Of a stretch of 64,000 nt of DNA, positions 34,038-42,930 are shown in pieces. Made by a program: the position numbers and the translations under genes. How positions within the stretch are numbered: the first letter of the stretch is position 1; each line of letters begins with the position of its first letter. The notes below the pieces were generated by a model. That model was not told where the DNA came from, searched no databases, and saw nothing but the letters and a program-made list of their open reading frames with translations. Origin of the DNA: Sphingomonadales bacterium (GTDB taxonomy: Bacteria; Pseudomonadota; Alphaproteobacteria; Sphingomonadales; Sphingomonadaceae); assembly GCA_027491235.1 (NCBI GenBank), contig JAIXWO010000022.1, positions 434,001 to 498,000 of the forward strand. Direction: 5' to 3'.

Positions 34038-34820
34038 ACTCTCGAGAAGGGCGCTCCTCAGCGCCGCATAGTCAGCAGCGCGCGCAAAGCTGTGTGCGCT
34101 GCTGTCGAGCGTTGTGATGCGGTAGAGGCCTGATTTTCGGGCCGCACCAAATGCAGGCGATTGCCATGCTTCAGTGAAGGCGAGGGCTGTCCCGTCTCTG
34201 CGCGCCAGAAGGATGCATGCCGGGATCGTGCCACTGGCCATGGCATTGGCCACCCGATCAGAAAGCGCAGACGGCGCCTTTGGAGTAGCCAGTCGGGCAA
34301 GACCGGAGAAGAGTTTGCGGAAATTGATCGCCCCGGTCGCAAGCGCGAGCCACGCTTTTGGGTCCTTCAGGCGTTGCAGATAGTGGGATTTGATGGCGGC
34401 AGTCGGCGGCAGATCATCCGTCGGCTCCACAACCCAGATATTGGACAGGACAAGCGCAGCGAGTCCTTCCGGCTGGTGTAAAAGCAGCGCGCTGGCCGCA
34501 TCACAATTACCGAAAGCGACGATGCGTTTCAGGGAAGGGCAGGCGGCTTTAAACGCGTGGATGGCGGCCTGAATGTCCGGCCCGCTCGCTTCAAATCCGC
34601 CATTTGCGCCTTCGCTATCGCCGATGCCGCGCCGGTCAAATCGGAAGACGGGATGGCCAAGGGCTGCAAGATCAGCCGACACTTTCTCCAGGCCGCGATG
34701 CGCGCCAATGCGGATCTCGTTGCCGCCTGACACAATCAAGAGGCCGCTTTCACCCGGAGCGTCATCCAATGTGGCGGCGAGCGTTGCACCTTCGCAGGCA
34801 AAGTTCAGGAAATGCCGCAT
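34023..34820 (-). CDS. Exosortase A system-associated hydrolase 1
   Basis: 265 residues, alpha/beta-hydrolase fold. The start is set at 34820 to give the family beginning M-R-x-x-L-x-F-x-C-E-G; an ATG at 34832 would add four residues. The family pattern includes G-G-N-E-I-R-I-G-A-H-R-G near 32-43, F-D-R-R-G-I-G-D-S-E-G near 63-73, and the nucleophile-elbow region with G-N-C-D-A-A-S near 102-108, where Cys replaces the usual Ser. I recognise this as TIGR03100, found only beside XrtA loci; the substrate is unknown. It overlaps hydrolase 2 by 16 bases and trxB by 15. Confidence 0.82.
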   Translation of the reverse strand: MRHFLNFACEGATLAATLDDAPGESGLLIVSGGNEIRIGAHRGLEKVSADLAALGHPVFRFDRRGIGDSEGANGGFEASGPDIQAAIHAFKAACPSLKRIVAFGNCDAASALLLHQPEGLAALVLSNIWVVEPTDDLPPTAAIKSHYLQRLKDPKAWLALATGAINFRKLFSGLARLATPKAPSALSDRVANAMASGTIPACILLARRDGTALAFTEAWQSPAFGAARKSGLYRITTLDSSAHSFARAADYAALRSALLESLSGN

Positions 34821-35473
34821 GTCACCGCCCATTGCAGTATGTCTTCGGCAAGCAACTCGGCAAGCGCCGGGTCTTCGCCCGGCTCAGCATGGCGCCACAA
34901 GGGGCTCGCCTCCACGTGGCGGTCTGCATCAGTCCGGTCGGTGGCAAGGCGCAACGTCCGTAGCCTTGACGGATCAGGGAGCGGCAAGCGCGACAATTCA
35001 TCAAGAAAGTCGCGGCAGACCCACTGGCCATTGACGAAAATGAGAGTTTCGTTGGACTCTTCTGGTGTTTCCGTCCGCATCAGGGTCCGCACGAGGCGGT
35101 CGCCCGGTTCAGGGGCAAAGCGCCAGTTCGCCGATGCTCGGGGGAGGGCGTCAAAAAGGCAGGCTGCTCGGAAGCTTGCGACAAGGATAGGTCGACCATG
35201 GTTGGCCAAGGCGTCGCATAGTGCCTTTGAAGCTGTTTCGATGTCGCGGACAGCAACTTTAACGGCACCCATGGGATGTTCGCCCATGCCGGGGAGATCA
35301 GGGATCGCGACACCGACGCCTCTGTCGTCCAGCGCGCGCGCCATGAGCGCCAATGTCCGGCGCATACGGTTGGCTTCTTCAAAAAAAGGCTGCAAGATCA
35401 GAACGATAAGGCGTTGATCTGCAAGATTGTTTAATGTCGGTAGTCCCGCCAACCAGCGGGTCTCAAAGGTCAC
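34805..35473 (-). CDS. Exosortase A system-associated hydrolase 2
   Basis: 222 residues, a second alpha/beta-hydrolase-like protein of the XrtA locus (TIGR03101 type). The family-like core is P-F-F-E-E-A-N-R-M-R-R near 29-39, then D-L-P-G-M-G-E near 58-64. The usual Ser of the nucleophile elbow is replaced by the sequence V-A-S-F-R-A-A near 98-104, which keeps a Ser. Probably acts on a lipid- or acyl-linked intermediate together with the acyl carrier protein, ligase and decarboxylase encoded next to it, but this is inference. It overlaps the acyl carrier protein gene by four bases and hydrolase 1 by 16, so the reverse-strand genes 36784 to 34023 form one unit. Confidence 0.8.
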   Translation of the reverse strand: MTFETRWLAGLPTLNNLADQRLIVLILQPFFEEANRMRRTLALMARALDDRGVGVAIPDLPGMGEHPMGAVKVAVRDIETASKALCDALANHGRPILVASFRAACLFDALPRASANWRFAPEPGDRLVRTLMRTETPEESNETLIFVNGQWVCRDFLDELSRLPLPDPSRLRTLRLATDRTDADRHVEASPLWRHAEPGEDPALAELLAEDILQWAVTCGIS

Positions 35474-35739
35474 CTGGACAATTTTCCGCTAACGAAATCG
35501 ACCAGTCCGCCAAATGTCCCAAGCATGTCGCCATCGACTTCATCTGCGTCGACGATGATGCCCAATCGATCTTCGAGTTCTGCGAGAAGATTGGCTACCG
35601 CCATCGAATCCAGTTCCGGCAATGATCCGAACAATTCCGTGGAATCCGTGAAGGTTGCGGCACGATCTTCGGCAATTCCTAGAACATCGGATAGCAGGCT
35701 GCGGATATCGTCGGAAATGGCGTTACGGTCGATTGGCAC
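35470..35739 (-). CDS. Acyl carrier protein of the XrtA locus
   Basis: 89 residues from a GTG at 35739, one base after the upstream gene's stop; the in-frame ATG further up (35805) lies within that gene. Four-helix carrier pattern with the phosphopantetheine site in L-D-S-M-A-V (Ser about residue 46) and acidic helix 2 (L-A-E-L-E-D-R-L). Holds an acyl or amino-acyl group as thioester; the ligase at 36834 is a likely loading enzyme and the GNAT protein a likely consumer. Acyl carrier proteins are regular members of XrtA clusters. Confidence 0.85.
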   Translation of the reverse strand: MPIDRNAISDDIRSLLSDVLGIAEDRAATFTDSTELFGSLPELDSMAVANLLAELEDRLGIIVDADEVDGDMLGTFGGLVDFVSGKLSR

Positions 35740-35740
35740 G

Positions 35741-36784
35741 TCAGGTCTTCTTTCGAGGTTTGAGGGCGTTCCAGGCGCGGCTGGCGGCTGATTTTGCCAG
35801 TCCAAGCAGGCCCGTTACGCTCAAAGGGTTGAAGAATTCCAAAATGTACAATTGGTCGCGTTGGTCCATCCAATCGCGCTTATAGCCGTCATCGCCGGTG
35901 CCGTAGCTGATCGACTTTGCTTTGTCGGTGTCGATGGCGTGGCGGAACATGGCGGCGGACAATAGGGTTCCCGGCGACATTTGGCCGCTGTCGTCTCGAT
36001 AGGCGAGTTTGTGGATGATCGCATGGCCATGGTCTACGGTCCATAATTGGGCGGCGATCGGTCGTCCTTCATAGGACGCAAAGCCAAGGCGGAGGGAGCC
36101 CTTTTTGCTTTGGTGCGCGGCCAAAGCACGCAGAAACTCTGGAGCGCCCTCATCACCTTTCCAACTGTCCGCAAAAATCGCTTCGTACTGCGCCCAAAGG
36201 TTTGTCGTCACTTCAGAATGAACATGAAGATTCATCGGAAACTTTTTGGCACGCCGGTCATGCGTGCTTCGGACTTGCCCCGGCCGCTGTGACCAGAATT
36301 CGTCAAAACTTATACCATCAACGCTGGTGAACCAATTGCCGGTCTTGGGAGAAGACGCAACGGACCAGCCCGCCTTACGGAACGCGCGGACGAGCATATC
36401 CTTCGTCCCATCAGCATCGGGCACGGGTTCAAGACGGAAAGCCCCCAGCGTCTTGCGCAGGCGACGCCCCATGGCAACCAGCAGTGCGTATCTGATGTTG
36501 GTCGGTACATCGGCGGAAAAGACGGGCCGAAAGGCTAGCGTATACCAACTGCCGAGCCCCTGAGCGGCCTTAGGGGCTGAGCGGTCCAGAAACAGCCAGG
36601 CGTCATGGCCCTGCGCATGGGCATAGGCGATCAGCGGGCGGGCATCTGATCGAGCGTAAGTCTTTGTTAATTCATACCAAGTTAGTCGATCAAAGAGGTG
36701 TGGCTGTACATCATCGCTCAGCCGATCAGCAAATCGGGCCGCGACAGATTGCAGGTCATCGAACAACTCCCCCTTAACCCACAT
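35741..36784 (-). CDS. GNAT/FemAB-like acyltransferase of the XrtA locus
   Basis: 347 residues from the ATG at 36784 (M-W-V-K-G-E-L); the frame is open further upstream but runs into the divergent gene. The C-terminal half is a GNAT-type acetyltransferase of the CelD/BioF2 kind: S-L-R-L-G-F-A-S-Y-E-G-R-P-I-A-A-Q near 248-264, then K-L-A-Y-R-D-D-S near 280-287, and Y-G-T-G-D-D-G-Y-K near 318-326. It probably transfers an acyl group, perhaps from the adjacent acyl carrier protein, to a sugar or amine of the exopolysaccharide. One base separates its stop from the carrier protein's GTG start. Acceptor unknown. Confidence 0.72.
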   Translation of the reverse strand: MWVKGELFDDLQSVAARFADRLSDDVQPHLFDRLTWYELTKTYARSDARPLIAYAHAQGHDAWLFLDRSAPKAAQGLGSWYTLAFRPVFSADVPTNIRYALLVAMGRRLRKTLGAFRLEPVPDADGTKDMLVRAFRKAGWSVASSPKTGNWFTSVDGISFDEFWSQRPGQVRSTHDRRAKKFPMNLHVHSEVTTNLWAQYEAIFADSWKGDEGAPEFLRALAAHQSKKGSLRLGFASYEGRPIAAQLWTVDHGHAIIHKLAYRDDSGQMSPGTLLSAAMFRHAIDTDKAKSISYGTGDDGYKRDWMDQRDQLYILEFFNPLSVTGLLGLAKSAASRAWNALKPRKKT

Positions 36785-36833
36785 TGTGCTAACCCCACAT
36801 TTCCTTGATAATTCTGGGCCTGAAGGAAGTAGA

Positions 36834-38357
36834 GTGCAATCCCCTGACCCGACGCCATATCCTTTGGACCACCTGCTATTGCGCGGAGGGCCGGATAGCC
36901 CTGCTCTTATCATGCGCGATGAAACAATTTCTTACGCCGCGGTGGAAAAGATTGTGGCTGGTCTGTCTGCGGCCCTGCGCGACATGGGTCTAAACGACGG
37001 GGACCGCGTTGCGACTTGGCTGCCCAAGACGCGGCTCGCCTGCCTGATGTCGTTGGCGGCGGCGCGGGCAGGGCTTGTCCATGTGCCGATTAATCCGGCG
37101 CTCAAACGCGCGCAGGTGGGGCATATCCTCGCCGATAGTGGGGCAAGGCTGCTTGTGACGCCTCCTGCGCGGGCTGTGCTTCTGGCTGAGGGCGATGTGC
37201 CGGAGGCGTGTCGGGTGTGTGTACCGGACGATCTTGAGGAACAGGCGCGCTCTGCCTCCCCGCTGCCGCCGTCGGCCCATGATCCTGACACGCTTGCTGC
37301 TATTCTGTATACGTCTGGCTCCACCGGGCGGCCCAAGGGCGTTATGCTTAGTCATGCCAATATGTGGCTTGGGGCGATCAGCGTTGCGCATTATCTGAAG
37401 GTTGGGGCTACGGACCGGGTGCTTGCCGTCCTTCCGCTCAGCTTCGATTATGGCCAGAACCAATTGCTCTCGACATGGGCTGCGGGTGGGGCAGTCATAC
37501 CGCTCGACTATCTGACCGCGCGGGACGTCATCAAGGCTGTTGAACGTCATGACGTCACGACGATAGCAGGGGTGCCGCCGCTTTGGATCCAGCTGTGTGA
37601 GGCCGTCTGGCCGTCGGAAATCGCCACGAAAGTAAGACGGGTCACCAATTCGGGCGGCGCGCTGACCGCTACACTGGTGCGGCAGATGCGAAGTCTCTTC
37701 CGCAATGCAGACCTCTATCCGATGTACGGTTTGACCGAGGCTTTCCGGTCGACCTATCTCGATCCTGCGCTGGTCGACACGCACCCGACATCGATGGGGA
37801 AGGCCATTCCCTTTGCTGAAATCATGGTCGTGCGGCCGGATGGGCAGGAGGCGGGTATCGATGAACCCGGTGAGCTCGTTCATGCAGGGCCATTGGTGGC
37901 GCACGGATACTGGCAGGATGCCGAACGCACGGCGCTCCGCTACAAGCCCGCGCCGTCATGGTCGCTTCATGGCGGCACCGCTGTCTGGTCCGGGGATACC
38001 GTGCGTCGGGATGCAGAGGGCTTGCTCTATTTTGTCGGGCGGGATGACGAAATGATCAAGAGCTCCGGCAACCGCATAAGCCCGGCTGAACTGGAGGAAG
38101 CCGCCACCGCGAGCGGCATCGCCGCGGAGGCCGTTGCCTTGGGCGTTCCGGATCCGCGGCTGGGTCAAGCGATCGTCATGATTGTTCGGGGGGATCAGAC
38201 CCGTTCCGAAGCGCTCGAGCAGTATCTCAAACAGGAGCTTCCGTCCTTCATGCAGCCCAACCGCGTGGAATGGTGGCCAGAAATGCCCCGAAACCCGAAC
38301 GGAAAACTGGACCGCGCGGCCATTCGTGGACGTCTGATGCAGGAGTTGGCCGTATGA
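36834..38357 (+). CDS. Acyl-CoA ligase (AMP-forming), exosortase A system-associated
   Basis: 507 residues from a GTG at 36834, chosen because AAGGA sits eight bases ahead; the ATG at 36786 has no site. ANL superfamily: AMP-binding P-loop Y-T-S-G-S-T-G-R-P-K-G near 160-170, Y-G-L-T-E near 302-306, the adenylate-contacting G-D-T and R-D-D-E-M-I-K near 385-410, and catalytic Lys near the end in N-P-N-G-K-L-D-R. TIGR03098 type. Expected to activate an acid as acyl-AMP and load the nearby acyl carrier protein. Divergent from the GNAT gene across 49 bases. Couples to the decarboxylase gene by an ATGA overlap. Confidence 0.85.
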   Translation: MQSPDPTPYPLDHLLLRGGPDSPALIMRDETISYAAVEKIVAGLSAALRDMGLNDGDRVATWLPKTRLACLMSLAAARAGLVHVPINPALKRAQVGHILADSGARLLVTPPARAVLLAEGDVPEACRVCVPDDLEEQARSASPLPPSAHDPDTLAAILYTSGSTGRPKGVMLSHANMWLGAISVAHYLKVGATDRVLAVLPLSFDYGQNQLLSTWAAGGAVIPLDYLTARDVIKAVERHDVTTIAGVPPLWIQLCEAVWPSEIATKVRRVTNSGGALTATLVRQMRSLFRNADLYPMYGLTEAFRSTYLDPALVDTHPTSMGKAIPFAEIMVVRPDGQEAGIDEPGELVHAGPLVAHGYWQDAERTALRYKPAPSWSLHGGTAVWSGDTVRRDAEGLLYFVGRDDEMIKSSGNRISPAELEEAATASGIAAEAVALGVPDPRLGQAIVMIVRGDQTRSEALEQYLKQELPSFMQPNRVEWWPEMPRNPNGKLDRAAIRGRLMQELAV

Positions 38358-39586
38358 AGCCGATGGGTCCCATACCGCAGGCTTTCGGCTGTACCGACGG
38401 CGTGATGACGATCGGCGGAAAGCGCATTGATGAGATTGTGAGTGCGGCAGGCTCTACGCCGCTTTTTGTCTATGATTTTCAGTTAATTAAGAGAAATATC
38501 ACACAACTAAAGGCTGCAATGCCGCCGCAATTGGCAGTGCATTTTGCGATCAAGGCCAACCCTCTGCCTGCGTTGGTCAATTTGATCGCGCCGTTGGTCG
38601 ATGGCCTTGACGTGGCATCCGGTGGTGAACTGGGTGTGGCACTGGCAACGGGGACAAAGCACATTTCCTTCGCAGGGCCCGGCAAGACGGCTGCCGAACT
38701 GACGGCGGCGCTCGAGGCGGGAGTCATCCTCAATCTGGAATCAGAAGGCGAAATGCGGCGCGCATTGGCAATTGCCGATAAGCTCGGAAAACGGCCAAAA
38801 TTCGCTGTGCGGGTCAATCCCGACTTTGACCTGAAGGGCTCTGGCATGCGCATGGGCGGAGGTGCAAAGCCGTTCGGTGTTGATGCTGCACGCGTTCCGG
38901 GGATGGTCCGGGATATCATTGCGAACGGGGCGGATTGGCGCGGTTTCCATATCTTCGCAGGCTCCCAAGCATTGGATGCAGCCGCCATTGCCGAGACCCA
39001 GCGGCAGACGATTGCCCTGGCTGCGCAGCTTTCAGACGAAGCCGGCGCTGCGGCGCCTTTCGTCAATCTCGGCGGTGGCTTCGGCGTGCCCTATTTTCCC
39101 AATGACGTTGCCCTGGACGTCGAAAAGGTCGGTCAGAAGCTCGCTAAGTATCTGGAACAACGCGCTGATATTCTTGAGGAAACGAAGTTCGCAATAGAAT
39201 TGGGTCGTTACCTCGTCGCGGAAGCCGGGGTTTATCTCACGCGGGTGGTCGACCGTAAGGAAAGCCATGGCGAGGTTTTCCTGGTGACAGACGGTGGCAT
39301 GCACCACCAATTGGCGGCGAGCGGCAATTTTGGGACTGTCGTCCGGCGGAATTACCCCATCGCTGTCGCGTCCAAATTTGATACGCCGCCGAGCGAAGTT
39401 GCCTCGGTCGTCGGGTGCCTGTGCACGCCGCTTGATCGACTGGGGGATCAGGTGCTTCTGCCACAGGCTGGGGAGGATGACGTCATCGCGGTCTTTCTGG
39501 CGGGTGCCTATGGTGCAACGGCCAGTCCTTCGGCCTTTCTGGGTCATCCGGCGGCCCGTGAAATGATCGTCGGTATCGACGACTGA
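38354..39586 (+). CDS. PLP-dependent decarboxylase, exosortase A system-associated
   Basis: 410 residues from the ATG at 38354, which overlaps the ligase stop (ATGA). Fold-type III, related to diaminopimelate and ornithine decarboxylases: the PLP Lys is in H-F-A-I-K-A-N near 57-63, with G-S-G-M-R-M-G-G-G near 158-166, H-I-F-A-G-S-Q near 197-203, F-V-N-L-G-G-G-F-G near 237-245 and P-L-x-x-x-D after V-V-G-C-L-C-T near 351-362. TIGR03099 type. It may make a small amine (or a carrier-bound one) for EPS modification, together with the ligase and acyl carrier protein. Substrate not established. A 156-base gap follows before the export operon. Confidence 0.87.
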   Translation: MKPMGPIPQAFGCTDGVMTIGGKRIDEIVSAAGSTPLFVYDFQLIKRNITQLKAAMPPQLAVHFAIKANPLPALVNLIAPLVDGLDVASGGELGVALATGTKHISFAGPGKTAAELTAALEAGVILNLESEGEMRRALAIADKLGKRPKFAVRVNPDFDLKGSGMRMGGGAKPFGVDAARVPGMVRDIIANGADWRGFHIFAGSQALDAAAIAETQRQTIALAAQLSDEAGAAAPFVNLGGGFGVPYFPNDVALDVEKVGQKLAKYLEQRADILEETKFAIELGRYLVAEAGVYLTRVVDRKESHGEVFLVTDGGMHHQLAASGNFGTVVRRNYPIAVASKFDTPPSEVASVVGCLCTPLDRLGDQVLLPQAGEDDVIAVFLAGAYGATASPSAFLGHPAAREMIVGIDD

Positions 39587-39663
39587 CGTCATCTTTGATG
39601 GCCAGAAGAGCCGCAGAATGATGCCAAAAACAATTCGTTCCTAACGGTATCTTCACCTCTTTG

Positions 39664-39699
39664 GCGCACAACGCAGTCCTGAATGGATGGGTTGTGCGC
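39664..39699. promoter_or_regulatory. Nine-base inverted repeat before the EPS export operon
   Basis: GCGCACAAC (39664-39672) and GTTGTGCGC (39691-39699) are perfect complements around an 18-base loop, 43 bases ahead of the export-protein start codon. It could be a leader hairpin or an operator. No T-run follows, so it is not a classic terminator. It lies in the only sizeable gap inside the XrtA/EPS locus. Confidence 0.45.
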
Positions 39700-39742
39700 G
39701 GAGCTTCCGGGTGCGGCCTCGGCAGTTACAAGGGACGCAAAA

Positions 39743-40387
39743 ATGCGAATGGGGCGAAATTCCAAGGTGTTGATGGGCGTTAGCCTTGTCGCGCTGGCCT
39801 TGTCGGGATGTGCTGGTGGACGCAGTGGGCCGGAACTTCCGCCCGCGTCGTTTGTCGCGATGCAGGAAGGGCCGGGCGAAGAATATGTCATCGGCCCGCT
39901 CGATCAGCTGAACATCTTTGTCTGGCGCAATCCGGAACTGTCAGCAAAGGTGCAGGTGCGCCCAGATGGCCGCATCACGACGCCGCTGATTACAGACATG
40001 CCTGCCGTCGGCAAATCACCGACGATGCTCGCGCAGGACATTAAGCTCGCTTTGTCCGAATATATCCGTGACCCGCTGGTTTCGGTGATCGTTGACAATT
40101 TCGCCGGCACCTATTCGCAGCAGGTGCGTGTGGTGGGGGCGACGGAAAAGCCAGCCTCTATCCCGTTCCGGGCGAACATGACGCTGTTGGACGCTATGAT
40201 CTCGGTTGGCGGTCTTTCCGAATTCGCATCGGGCAACCGGGCAAGGCTCATCCGTTTTGATCGGGTGTCGGGCCGACAGCGTGAATATTCGTTGCGGATT
40301 GGAAACCTGCTGAAGCGGGGCGATACGACCGCCAATGTGCGTCTCCAGCCAGGCGACGTCATCATCATCCCAGAATCTGCCTTCTGA
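39743..40387 (+). CDS. XrtA-type polysaccharide export lipoprotein (Wza-like)
   Basis: 214 residues from the ATG at 39743, with AAGGGA ahead; an upstream ATG at 39683 lacks a site. Signal peptide with lipobox L-S-G-C (Cys near 24). Poly_export domain begins Y-V-I-G-P-L-D-Q-L-N-I-F-V-W near 49-62, with V-R-P-D-G-R-I-T-T-P-L-I near 72-83, then a SLBB domain (V-R-V-V-G-A-T-E-K-P near 129-138) and the usual end L-Q-P-G-D-V-I-I-I-P. TIGR03027 type. Forms the periplasmic/outer-membrane channel for exopolysaccharide. Followed in ten bases by the chain-length protein. Confidence 0.9.
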   Translation: MRMGRNSKVLMGVSLVALALSGCAGGRSGPELPPASFVAMQEGPGEEYVIGPLDQLNIFVWRNPELSAKVQVRPDGRITTPLITDMPAVGKSPTMLAQDIKLALSEYIRDPLVSVIVDNFAGTYSQQVRVVGATEKPASIPFRANMTLLDAMISVGGLSEFASGNRARLIRFDRVSGRQREYSLRIGNLLKRGDTTANVRLQPGDVIIIPESAF

Positions 40388-40397
40388 TCCGCGCATC

Positions 40398-41921
40398 ATG
40401 GGTAACATCTATCAAGAAATTCAGCTGATACTGCACGGCATCTGGCGCCGTCGGTGGATCGCGCTTGGCGTGGCCTGGGGCGTGTGTCTGATCGGCTGGA
40501 TCGTCGTCAGCATGGTGCCGAACCGGTATGAATCGCAGGCGCGGGTGTTTGTGCAGATGCAAAGCCTGTTGAGTGACAAGATCGGCGTCACGCCGCTGGA
40601 ACAGCAGCGCGACATTGACCGCGTTAAACGCACGCTGACGTCTACAGTGAACCTCGAAAAGGTTGTCCGTGGGACGGACCTTGCGAACACTGTGTCGACT
40701 GACAAGGAAGTGACGGGCGCAGCGTCCGGCCTGCGCGATGCCATCAAGGTGACCGAGCAGCAGGAAAACCTGTTCGAGATCAAAGCGAAAATCGGCTTGC
40801 CCGGCCTGTCCGACCCGGAAAATGCGAAGCTTTCCCGCGCGGTCGTGCAGAAGATGATCGACATCTTTGTTGAGGAAAATCTGAGCGGAGACCGCCGTGA
40901 AACGTCGCAGTCGCTCAAGTTTCTCGACCAGCAGATTGTCCAGAAGGAAGAGCAGCTTCGGACTGCGGAAACACGCCGCGTTGAGTTTGAGCGCAATTCG
41001 CTTGGCCTGCTCCCCGGCGTTGGATCGGTGCAGTCGCGAATGGAATCCGCGCGCGCTGAGCTGAACCAGATCGATTCCAACCTGATGGCGGCGCAGGGCT
41101 CATTGGCCGCAGTGAACGGACAACTGGCCGCCACTCCGCCGACGATTTCCATGCCGGGCTTGGGCGGCGGCGGCGATAGCCGCGTGGCCATTCTTGAAGG
41201 TCAGCTCTCCGAAGCACAATCGCGCGGCTGGACCGATAGCCATCCCGATATGCAGGCCCTGCGCAGTCAGCTTGCCCGGGCCCGGGCTTCTGGTTCACGG
41301 GGCGGCGGGGGAGGCTATTCGACGCCCAATCCGGCCTATTCCTCGCTCCGCGCGATACAGGCGGAAAAGCAGGCTGCTGTTGGCGCTATGTCTGCCCGCA
41401 AAGCCCAGCTTCAGGCGGAATTATCGCAATTTGCGGCTCGTCAGGTGGAACAGCCCGGTGCCGAGGCGGAACAGGACCGCCTGTCGCGCGACTATGAGGC
41501 CATCAAGCTTCAGTATGACAAGCTGCTCGCCGACCGCGAAGCGATCCGTATGCGTGGTCAGGTCGCGTCCTCGACGGACTCAGTCGCGTTTCGTGTCATT
41601 GATCCGCCGTCCAGCCCGCGCCAGCCGGTCGCGCCAGATCGTCCATTGTTGATGGCGGGCGTGTTGATCGCTGGGCTGTTGGCCGGTCTCGGAACAGCCT
41701 TTGCGCTCAGCCAGCTCAACAGCGGCTTTGCGACCCCGCAAAAGTTGGCCGCCGTAACTGGCATGTCCGTTGTCGGTGCTGTCGGTGAGGTTGAAACACC
41801 TGCGCGCCAAGCGGTGACGGCAAAGCGGAAGAAGATGTTTCTGGGCGGTGTCGCCGGGTTGGGTGGCGTGTTCGCGCTGCTCGTCGTGGTGGACATGATC
41901 CAGCGGAGCGGAGTGGCGTAA
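40398..41921 (+). CDS. XrtA system polysaccharide chain-length determinant (Wzz/BY-kinase adaptor)
   Basis: 507 residues from the ATG at 40398 (M-G-N-I-Y-Q-E-I); the longer frame upstream lies in the export gene. N-terminal Wzz segment with membrane helix at ~20-41, a long periplasmic coiled-coil region (~150-400, rich in Gln, Glu, Arg, with a Gly-rich insert near 308-318), and a C-terminal helix near 420-440 preceded by the conserved P-x-x-P-R-x-P motif (D-P-P-S-S-P-R-Q-P-V-A-P). A third hydrophobic stretch lies at ~485-500. TIGR03007 type. Controls chain length and links to the tyrosine kinase gene, whose ATG overlaps this stop by one base. Confidence 0.88.
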   Translation: MGNIYQEIQLILHGIWRRRWIALGVAWGVCLIGWIVVSMVPNRYESQARVFVQMQSLLSDKIGVTPLEQQRDIDRVKRTLTSTVNLEKVVRGTDLANTVSTDKEVTGAASGLRDAIKVTEQQENLFEIKAKIGLPGLSDPENAKLSRAVVQKMIDIFVEENLSGDRRETSQSLKFLDQQIVQKEEQLRTAETRRVEFERNSLGLLPGVGSVQSRMESARAELNQIDSNLMAAQGSLAAVNGQLAATPPTISMPGLGGGGDSRVAILEGQLSEAQSRGWTDSHPDMQALRSQLARARASGSRGGGGGYSTPNPAYSSLRAIQAEKQAAVGAMSARKAQLQAELSQFAARQVEQPGAEAEQDRLSRDYEAIKLQYDKLLADREAIRMRGQVASSTDSVAFRVIDPPSSPRQPVAPDRPLLMAGVLIAGLLAGLGTAFALSQLNSGFATPQKLAAVTGMSVVGAVGEVETPARQAVTAKRKKMFLGGVAGLGGVFALLVVVDMIQRSGVA

Positions 41922-42928
41922 TGGGAATCCCGGATATGAAACCCGAAAAGCCGTCGCACGATACGATGTCGCTCATCGAGCGCGCGTCTTCGCGTTACGG
42001 TCTGTCCGCCTCAAGCGAGCCCCGCGCCCGCAAGCGGCTTGATGTTCCGTTGATCCCGGAACCTGTTGTCGCAGGGGTGGACGCTGTTTCAGTGGCTCCA
42101 GTTGAACCGGTTCTTCCTGAAGTGCTGTCGGAAGCGGTGCCGGAACCCGCGCCAGTCCCAGCGCCAATCACGGCAGCGCCACGTTTGGCGAAAGCTGCGG
42201 GCACAGCAGAGATCAATCTTCAGCGCTTGGCAGATCTTGGCTTCATCGTGCCGGGCCACCCGCCGACAGCCTTGTCGGAGGAATTTCGCATCGTGAAGCG
42301 GCCGCTGCTGCTCAATGCATTTGGGGGACGTTCAACCCCGTCAGTCGACCGTGGGCGCGCCATCCTCGTCTGTTCTGCGCATCCCAATGAGGGCAAGACT
42401 TTCTGCTCGATCAATCTCGCCATGTCGCTCGTTAACGAACGTAATGTGGAGGTGGTGCTCGTCGACGCTGACGTGGCGAAGCCAGAGATTCTCTCAACGC
42501 TGGGCGTGACAGGCGCTGCCGGATTGTTGGATGCCATCGTGCAGGATGTTGATCCGGAAACGCTGATCATTCCAACGAGCATCCCGGGGCTGTCTGTGCT
42601 TCCGGCAGGTCATCAAACGACGAATGATACCGAGTTGCTGTCTTCGGCCGAGGCCTTTGCACTGGTCGAGGCGCTGCTTGCGAAAAACCCGGCGCGGATC
42701 GTCATCTTTGATTGCGCACCGGCGCTTGCGGCGTCGCCCGCATCCGCGCTGGCGCATCACATTGGGCAAATTCTGTTGGTCGTCCGTGCGGACCGCACCA
42801 GCGAGAATGACCTGTCCGAAGCAGTTAAACTGCTCGCCGGTCAGGCCCCGATACAGCTGCTTTTGAACGGGATGACTTTCCCGGGAAGCAGCCAGAAATA
42901 CGGTTCTTACTATGGGTATGGAGGCTGA
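41921..42928 (+). CDS. XrtA-associated tyrosine autokinase (CpsD/CapB family)
   Basis: 335 residues. A Pro/Ala/Val-rich N-terminal linker (~40-90) precedes the kinase domain: Walker A variant S-A-H-P-N-E-G-K-T near 150-158, Walker A' V-V-L-V-D-A-D-V near 180-187, Walker B V-I-F-D-C-A-P-A near 262-269. The C-terminus is a tyrosine cluster (K-Y-G-S-Y-Y-G-Y), the usual autophosphorylation tail of BY-kinases. TIGR03018 type. Works with the chain-length protein at the inner membrane; phosphorylation cycles drive EPS assembly. Overlaps the chain-length gene by one base and ends two bases before the outer-membrane gene. Confidence 0.9.
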   Translation: MGIPDMKPEKPSHDTMSLIERASSRYGLSASSEPRARKRLDVPLIPEPVVAGVDAVSVAPVEPVLPEVLSEAVPEPAPVPAPITAAPRLAKAAGTAEINLQRLADLGFIVPGHPPTALSEEFRIVKRPLLLNAFGGRSTPSVDRGRAILVCSAHPNEGKTFCSINLAMSLVNERNVEVVLVDADVAKPEILSTLGVTGAAGLLDAIVQDVDPETLIIPTSIPGLSVLPAGHQTTNDTELLSSAEAFALVEALLAKNPARIVIFDCAPALAASPASALAHHIGQILLVVRADRTSENDLSEAVKLLAGQAPIQLLLNGMTFPGSSQKYGSYYGYGG

Positions 42929-42930
42929 GT

